Shown here: one piece after another, positions 6,894-10,653 of the stretch
Numbering within the stretch: position 1 is the stretch's first letter
Layout: the number at the start of each line of letters is the position of its first letter
Assembly (NCBI GenBank): GCA_030671985.1
Contig: DAOVHI010000039.1
Location: 1 to 10,653 of the forward strand
Direction of reading: 5' to 3'
Length of the DNA stretch: 10,653 bases
From: JAHJDO01 sp030671985 [NCBI: bacterium]
GTDB lineage: Bacteria; JAHJDO01
Made by a program: the position numbers and the translations under genes
Notes under the pieces: generated by a model
What the model was told of the DNA's origin: nothing
The model's database searches: none
What the model saw: only the letters and a program-made list of their open reading frames with translations

Positions 6894-8639
6894 ATGAATA
6901 ATGAGGAAATTAGGAACGAGTTAGAAGGGCTTAAAAAGTCAAATCAAACTCAGTCTGATAAAATAAGAAATCTGGAAAACAGGTTGTCTGGGAATATGAA
7001 GCCGGAGACTGTTGAACCGCCCGTTATAAAAGCTCCTCCTGTGATAGAAACATTTCGTGCCAAAAGAGAGACAAGGTCTCCTTCTGAGATTGAGTTGCTT
7101 ATAGGAGGTAATTTGCTGAATAAAATCGGAATATTTGCATTTCTGATAGGGATTAGTTTTTTCCTTAAATATGCTTTTGAGCATCAATGGATAAAAGAAT
7201 TGGGTAGAATAATATTGGGGGTGGTATCCGGTGTTTTTATAATCGGGCTGGGTGAGTATCTCAATAAGAAAAAATTAAAAAACTTTGCGCAGAGCTTAAC
7301 GGGTCTTGGAACAGCAATAATATATCTATCAATATATGTGGGATATAATTATTATCATCTGATTTCGCTTCCGGCGGCATTCATTCTCCTGATACTTATA
7401 ATTGCAGGAAGTTCCTATATATCAATGCGTCATAATTCTCTGTCCCTGAGTTTATTATGCCTTATCGGCGCCTTTCTTGTCCCGATTCTTGTTCATACGG
7501 ATAACCCGAATTTATTGGGATTATTTGGCTATTTACTGATCATAGATATTGCCTTTGGAGTAATAGCAAGATACAAAAACTGGCGTGTATTGAACACTAT
7601 CATGTTTACCGGTACATATATTGTGTTCTGGCTGTCTTGTTTTCCACAATATCCCGTCGCCAAAATAGCGCCTGTGCTTTCAGGAGCAGTCTTGTTTTAT
7701 GTATGTTTTCTGGCATTAACAAACATCCAGCTTATTAAGTGGAAGCAAAAAGCATCAAAATTTGAAGAACTAATAATTATTGGAAATCCAATTTTATTTA
7801 ATATCATTCAGTATTCCTTACTGAAAAATAGCTATTTGAATCAAGCGGGTTTTGTAATGGGACTGCTTGCCGTAGGGTATATAGCATTATCTCTAAACAA
7901 AAAGTCTTTGCCTGAAATAATAAGAGGATATTATGAAGCTCTGGGAATAATTTTTGTTGGATGGGGGCTTGGAATTTATCTTGACGCACACTGGCTTAAG
8001 CTCGGTTGGGCTGTATGCGGAGCAGGTGTGATTTATCTTGGTTTAAAATTTAACCGTGTATGGACTAGAACATTTGGTCTTCTTATGCTGTATCTGGCGA
8101 TATTTAAATCTACGTTTTTTGAGCTCAGCGCCTCACCAGTTTTAGAAAAGGCGTTTTTTATTAATCAACGCTTTATTACTCATTTCATTGTTGCATGTTC
8201 AACGGCTTTTGCGGGATTTTTATATCATCGGTTTAAATTTAATATGACTAATATTGAAAAAGGCTTAGAAAAAGTTTTAGTTACAAGTTCTATAATTCAG
8301 TTCTTCTGGTATGTTAACTCCGAGATATACAGACATTATAAATACTTAGGAGAGACCCTGCACAGAAGTTTTGGCAATCGGAAAAACATGTTCTTTTCTA
8401 TTTTTTGGACAATGTACGCTTTGATTTTAATGGCGGGAGGATTTGTGTGGAGAAACAAATACATTCGAGTAAGCGCTATAGGACTTCTCTGGCTGACAAT
8501 ATTAAAGGTCTTCTTTTATGATTTGTGGAATCTCGGCAAAATATATCGCATGATTTCCTTCATAGTTCTTGGAATAATCCTGATACTAATATCATTTTTC
8601 TATAATAAGATAAAAGAGAGAATTATAGAGGGAAATTAG
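6894..8639 (+). CDS. DUF2339 polytopic membrane protein
   Basis: A 581-residue inner-membrane protein. It begins with a short charged coiled-coil-like region (about 3-32), then a Pro-rich linker (about 36-50), then some 15-18 hydrophobic helices from residue 75 to near the end. The segment IGGNLLNKIGIFAFLIGISF (70-89) followed by FLKYAFEHQWI is the typical entry of DUF2339 proteins. The C-terminal pattern YDLWNLGKIYRMISFIVLGI (542-561) with a final helix and a basic tail is the typical end. The family is widespread in Gram-negative bacteria and has no established biochemical function; this copy is at the short end of the family. The ATG at 6894 is preceded by AAAGG with 7 nt spacing. It follows the AMP-ligase gene by 48 nt without a visible terminator, so the two probably share a transcript. 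A joint role in lipid or envelope metabolism is only a guess from that proximity. Confidence 0.85.
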   Translation: MNNEEIRNELEGLKKSNQTQSDKIRNLENRLSGNMKPETVEPPVIKAPPVIETFRAKRETRSPSEIELLIGGNLLNKIGIFAFLIGISFFLKYAFEHQWIKELGRIILGVVSGVFIIGLGEYLNKKKLKNFAQSLTGLGTAIIYLSIYVGYNYYHLISLPAAFILLILIIAGSSYISMRHNSLSLSLLCLIGAFLVPILVHTDNPNLLGLFGYLLIIDIAFGVIARYKNWRVLNTIMFTGTYIVFWLSCFPQYPVAKIAPVLSGAVLFYVCFLALTNIQLIKWKQKASKFEELIIIGNPILFNIIQYSLLKNSYLNQAGFVMGLLAVGYIALSLNKKSLPEIIRGYYEALGIIFVGWGLGIYLDAHWLKLGWAVCGAGVIYLGLKFNRVWTRTFGLLMLYLAIFKSTFFELSASPVLEKAFFINQRFITHFIVACSTAFAGFLYHRFKFNMTNIEKGLEKVLVTSSIIQFFWYVNSEIYRHYKYLGETLHRSFGNRKNMFFSIFWTMYALILMAGGFVWRNKYIRVSAIGLLWLTILKVFFYDLWNLGKIYRMISFIVLGIILILISFFYNKIKERIIEGN

Positions 8640-8648
8640 TTAAATCGT

Positions 8649-8679
8649 GGAATTCAGGCAGCTATCTGTTTGAATTTCC
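8649..8679 (+). other. long imperfect hairpin between the DUF2339 and secreted-protein genes
   Basis: The left arm 8649-8661 (GGAATTCAGGCAG) pairs with the right arm 8666-8679 (CTGTTTGAATTTCC) around a 4-nt loop CTAT. As RNA this gives 13 pairs including two G-U wobbles, with one bulged U on the 3' side; T8648-A8680 can extend it. A second TTTCCA copy lies directly after the arm (8681-8686), offering an alternative pairing. No T-run follows directly (the nearest is 8699-8704), so it is not a classical intrinsic terminator. It may stabilise the 3' end of the upstream mRNA or sit in the leader of the next gene. The rest of the 154-nt gap (8640-8793) shows no convincing promoter. Confidence 0.5.
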
Positions 8680-8780
8680 ATTTCCAGCAAAACATACATT
8701 TTTTGTTGATATTTTAAGTCTTGTGTGTCAAACTTACAACAAAATAAGGGTAATTGTTCAATGATTAATGTTATGAGTGA

Positions 8781-8785
8781 AAGGA
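8781..8785 (+). promoter_or_regulatory. ribosome binding site that fixes the secreted-protein start
   Basis: AAGGA (extended as GAAAGGA) lies 8 nt before the ATG at 8794. Earlier in-frame starts at 8725 (GTG), 8761 (ATG) and 8773 (ATG) are less well placed. The ATG at 8794 also puts a Lys-Arg pair right before the hydrophobic core, as in a normal signal peptide. Confidence 0.65.
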
Positions 8786-8793
8786 CAACCGTC

Positions 8794-9531
8794 ATGAAAA
8801 GAATAAACCATTTCAGCCTACTGTTTTTGAATATGGTATTCTTAGCAGGTATCATTGTCATGGCTATGGGGACTACGGTTTACGCGCTGCACATGACTAA
8901 GATGCCCAAAGATCTGCAGACGAAAGTACCTGAGCCACAAATGAGGCAGATCTCTTTGAAGTTGCCTTTACAGCAACCGGCGTTTCACTGGACATTTATG
9001 AGCAAAGAAAAGTATCTCGCGGGTAAACTTGTTCTGAGAATTAAGCGAGGGGATAAAACAACTGAAATCACAATATTCAAGGATGGAAAGGTTACACAAG
9101 GTTGGAAGCCAATGGCCATGCCCCAAAATCCGAAAGCCGGAGAAATCTACTTTGGTTTTGAGTCTTCCACAAAATATGCGACTGCTCCCAATGACACACT
9201 TGAGATTGAATTACATGTAAATAAAGATCTGAGTGGTATTGGTGCAATACAAATAGGAATCTTGCCCAAAGGAATATATAAAACTCAAGGAACCTACTCC
9301 GGGCTTATTGACAAATATAAGGTGTCTGAAAGTTTCAAAGATGTACCAAAAGAGACACTTGATAAACTCAAAAAGATGTATGAATTTAAGGCATTTCTTG
9401 AAAACTGGAAGCAGCAATGGGAATTAAAGATTACAGGCGATGATGGTTGGCTTTCCGTAGAACAGCGCCAATCATTTGAAAATGCGATGAAGCAGATGCA
9501 AGAAGAGGAAAAAACAGCCAATAAGAAATAA
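8794..9531 (+). CDS. hypothetical secreted or membrane-anchored protein
   Basis: A 245-residue protein that I do not recognise. Residues 1-31 form an apparent signal peptide: MKR, a hydrophobic core (8-26) and a possible signal-peptidase I site after VYA (29-31), so the mature protein should be periplasmic, outer-membrane or extracellular; an uncleaved anchor is the alternative. There is no lipobox Cys and the mature part has no cysteines. Residues 50-165 read as a beta-rich domain with alternating hydrophobic strands, for example AGKLVLRIKR (76-85), TEITIFKDGKV (90-100), EIYFGFES (117-124), DTLEIELHV (134-142) and AIQIGILPKG (151-160), as in beta-sandwich domains. Residues 185-245 are predicted helical and charged, ending in a Lys/Glu-rich tail. 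The gene is 154 nt downstream of the DUF2339 gene and may be a separate unit or the end of the same transcript; it is followed by a probable terminator. Function unknown. Confidence 0.7.
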   Translation: MKRINHFSLLFLNMVFLAGIIVMAMGTTVYALHMTKMPKDLQTKVPEPQMRQISLKLPLQQPAFHWTFMSKEKYLAGKLVLRIKRGDKTTEITIFKDGKVTQGWKPMAMPQNPKAGEIYFGFESSTKYATAPNDTLEIELHVNKDLSGIGAIQIGILPKGIYKTQGTYSGLIDKYKVSESFKDVPKETLDKLKKMYEFKAFLENWKQQWELKITGDDGWLSVEQRQSFENAMKQMQEEEKTANKK

Positions 9532-9545
9532 ACTCATAACAAGTC

Positions 9546-9588
9546 CCTGCAGTGAGACGCCGCTGCGCGTCGCTCCTGAGGGGTAGCG
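9546..9588. repeat. GC-rich double-hairpin element, possible REP-like dispersed repeat
   Basis: A compact GC-rich island in AT-rich surroundings. It contains two adjacent stem-loops that share a base: GACGC (9556-9560) with GCGTC (9567-9571) around a 6-nt loop, and CGCT (9571-9574) with AGCG (9585-9588), helped by inner CC/GG pairs. It lies in a convergent intergenic gap, a favoured place for REP-type palindromic repeats. Only one copy is in this window, so the claim that it is a repeat is inferred from its form and position. Confidence 0.4.
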
Positions 9589-9606
9589 TTAAATAAAAAA
9601 ATGGAT

Positions 9607-9650
9607 AAATTCCCAGCGAGAAAAACAATCAGACTTTAAAGAGGGAATTT
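9607..9650. terminator. probable bidirectional terminator between the secreted-protein gene and ispG
   Basis: AAATTCCC (9607-9614) is a perfect 8-bp inverted repeat of GGGAATTT (9643-9650), with a 28-nt A-rich loop. On the plus strand it runs into TTTTTATTTT (9648-9657). On the minus strand, beyond the stem, the sequence is T-rich (complement of AAATAAAAAAATGGAT, 9591-9606). It sits immediately after the ispG stop codon (9651-9653) and about 75 nt after the stop of the plus-strand gene, so it could end both convergent transcripts. The large loop and only three G-C pairs make it weaker than a textbook terminator. Confidence 0.55.
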
Positions 9651-10653
9651 TTATTTTAGTTCTTTGATTCTGCTTATCAATTCCTGAACAAGTTTTTCTT
9701 TTTTGACTCTTTTAACGATTTTGCCGTTGCAAAACAGGATTCCTGAGGTTTTTCCTCCGGCAATTCCAATATCAGCCTCTTTTGCTTCACCCGGACCGTT
9801 TACCTCGCAGCCCATGACAGCAATCTTTATAGATGGCAATTGTAGGGCAATAGGTTCAAGTTGTTTTTTTAGTTCTGTTACAATCGCTATAATATCAATT
9901 TTGCATCTGCCGCAGGTCGGGCAGGAAATAATCTCCGGACCGTATTCTCTGAGTTTTAATGACTGCAATATTCGGAAGCCTGCTTTTACTTCTTCTTCAG
10001 GAGGCGCGGTAAGTGAAACTCTGATAGTATCTCCAATTCCTTCTGAAAGGAGTATACCCAATCCAACAGAGGATTTGATAAGTCCTTCGGGCAATGGACC
10101 GGCCTCTGTAATGCCAAGGTGAAATGGATAGTCGCATTTAGCTGCCATTTGCCTGTAAGCTTCTACGGTAGAGAGTACATCTGAAGATTTTAGCGCTATG
10201 ATAATGTTGTGAAATTTGTGCTTTTCAAAAATCTTTAGATACTTAAGACACGTATCTACCATGAGTTTTGATTTAACGGAGCCTGCATTTACACCGATTC
10301 TTATTGCTATGTTTTTTTCTGCGGCTGCGGAAATGATCATACTAAGATGTTTTTGACTGGAAATATTCCCCGGATTAAGTCTTAATTTATCAACACCTTG
10401 TTTTATTGCCTCCAGCGCAAGCTTGTATGAAAAATGCACGTCTGCAACAAGAGGGATGTTAATCTGTTTTTTTATTTCTCCCAAGCATTTTGCCGCTTCA
10501 ATATCAGGGACTGCAACTCTTATAATCTCACAACCTGTTTTCTCCAGACTATTTATCTGCCTAACTGTGGCATTAATATCTCTGGTATCCGTTTTTGTCA
10601 TGGACTGTACGGATACCGGAGCATCTCCGCCTATTATAATATTTCCAACTTTA
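9651..10653 (-). CDS. ispG: 4-hydroxy-3-methylbut-2-enyl diphosphate synthase (5' partial)
   Basis: This is IspG (GcpE), the cytosolic [4Fe-4S] enzyme of the MEP isoprenoid pathway that reductively converts 2-C-methyl-D-erythritol 2,4-cyclodiphosphate to HMBPP. The reading frame stays open to the window edge: 17 codons before the first in-window ATG (10599-10601) read VGNIIIGGDAPVSVQSM, the conserved IspG N-terminus, so that ATG is internal and only some 10-25 residues are missing. Numbered from that Met, a TIM-barrel-like part holds VADVHFSY (52-59), KLRLNPGNI (72-80) and RIGVNAGS (101-108). The iron-sulfur domain has CPTCGR (C227, C230) and GCEVNGPGEA (C265 and catalytic Glu272), giving the three cluster cysteines. 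An extra Cys (C233) follows CPTCGR where Thr is usual. It is the one-domain bacterial type, without the insertion of plant and some bacterial forms. The gene ends at the shared stem-loop terminator; its promoter is outside the window. Confidence 0.97.
   Translation of the reverse strand, partial: KVGNIIIGGDAPVSVQSMTKTDTRDINATVRQINSLEKTGCEIIRVAVPDIEAAKCLGEIKKQINIPLVADVHFSYKLALEAIKQGVDKLRLNPGNISSQKHLSMIISAAAEKNIAIRIGVNAGSVKSKLMVDTCLKYLKIFEKHKFHNIIIALKSSDVLSTVEAYRQMAAKCDYPFHLGITEAGPLPEGLIKSSVGLGILLSEGIGDTIRVSLTAPPEEEVKAGFRILQSLKLREYGPEIISCPTCGRCKIDIIAIVTELKKQLEPIALQLPSIKIAVMGCEVNGPGEAKEADIGIAGGKTSGILFCNGKIVKRVKKEKLVQELISRIKELK

Noticed and set aside
9430-9471. EF-hand or dockerin-like calcium loop in the secreted protein (GDDGWLSVEQ)
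   Set aside because: The first and third metal-ligand positions would be Ile and Gly, and the last would be Gln, so a canonical EF-hand loop is not formed.
9431-9628. Minus-strand open reading frame across the secreted-protein 3' end and the GC-rich hairpins
   Set aside because: It overlaps a better supported gene and the palindromic element, and its sequence is what the hairpins would encode by chance.
1-10653. CRISPR array, tRNA or rRNA gene, insertion sequence, or defence system
   Set aside because: No regularly spaced repeats, cloverleaf-like segments, rRNA stretches, transposase or integrase genes, or known defence families were seen on either strand.

Overview
This looks like an ordinary chromosomal stretch of a moderately AT-rich bacterium with a Sec system and the non-mevalonate (MEP) isoprenoid pathway. 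The gene families, including a DUF6785/DUF6784 membrane protein, a stand-alone PilZ protein, a family 4 uracil-DNA glycosylase, a DUF2339 protein and a FadD-like AMP ligase, would fit an uncultured candidate-phylum bacterium such as Omnitrophota or a PVC relative. That placement is a guess from gene content and cannot be proved from this window.

Layout. Positions 1-2855 (+) hold the C-terminal tail of SecA, a large polytopic membrane protein of unknown function (DUF6785/DUF6784 type), and a complete [4Fe-4S] family 4 uracil-DNA glycosylase. Positions 2856-4995 (-) hold a proline-tRNA ligase gene (proS) followed 31 nt later by a small PilZ-domain gene, whose stop codon directly abuts that of the glycosylase gene. 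Positions 5127-9531 (+) hold an AMP-forming acyl-CoA synthetase-like gene, a DUF2339 polytopic membrane protein and a small secreted protein that I do not recognise. Positions 9651-10653 (-) hold ispG (gcpE), whose 5' end lies outside the window.

Regulatory layout. The 130-nt region between proS and the ligase gene appears to carry divergent promoters: a good -35/-10 pair for proS and an extended -10 for the ligase. The ligase promoter and a strong Shine-Dalgarno show that this gene starts at 5127, not at the in-frame ATG at 5064. The convergent end between the secreted-protein gene and ispG holds a stem-loop with T-rich flanks on both strands, a probable bidirectional terminator, preceded by a compact GC-rich double-hairpin element that may be a dispersed repeat.

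How the genes relate. ispG and proS are neighbours in many bacteria (rseP-ispG-proS order). Here both lie on the minus strand in that order but are separated by a 4.5-kb block of three opposite-strand genes, and proS has its own promoter. No mobile genes, CRISPR array, tRNA, rRNA or defence system is visible. I did not find a convincing new multi-gene system. The items most worth checking are the unknown secreted protein with its hairpin leader, the GC-rich repeat, and the split ispG/proS arrangement.
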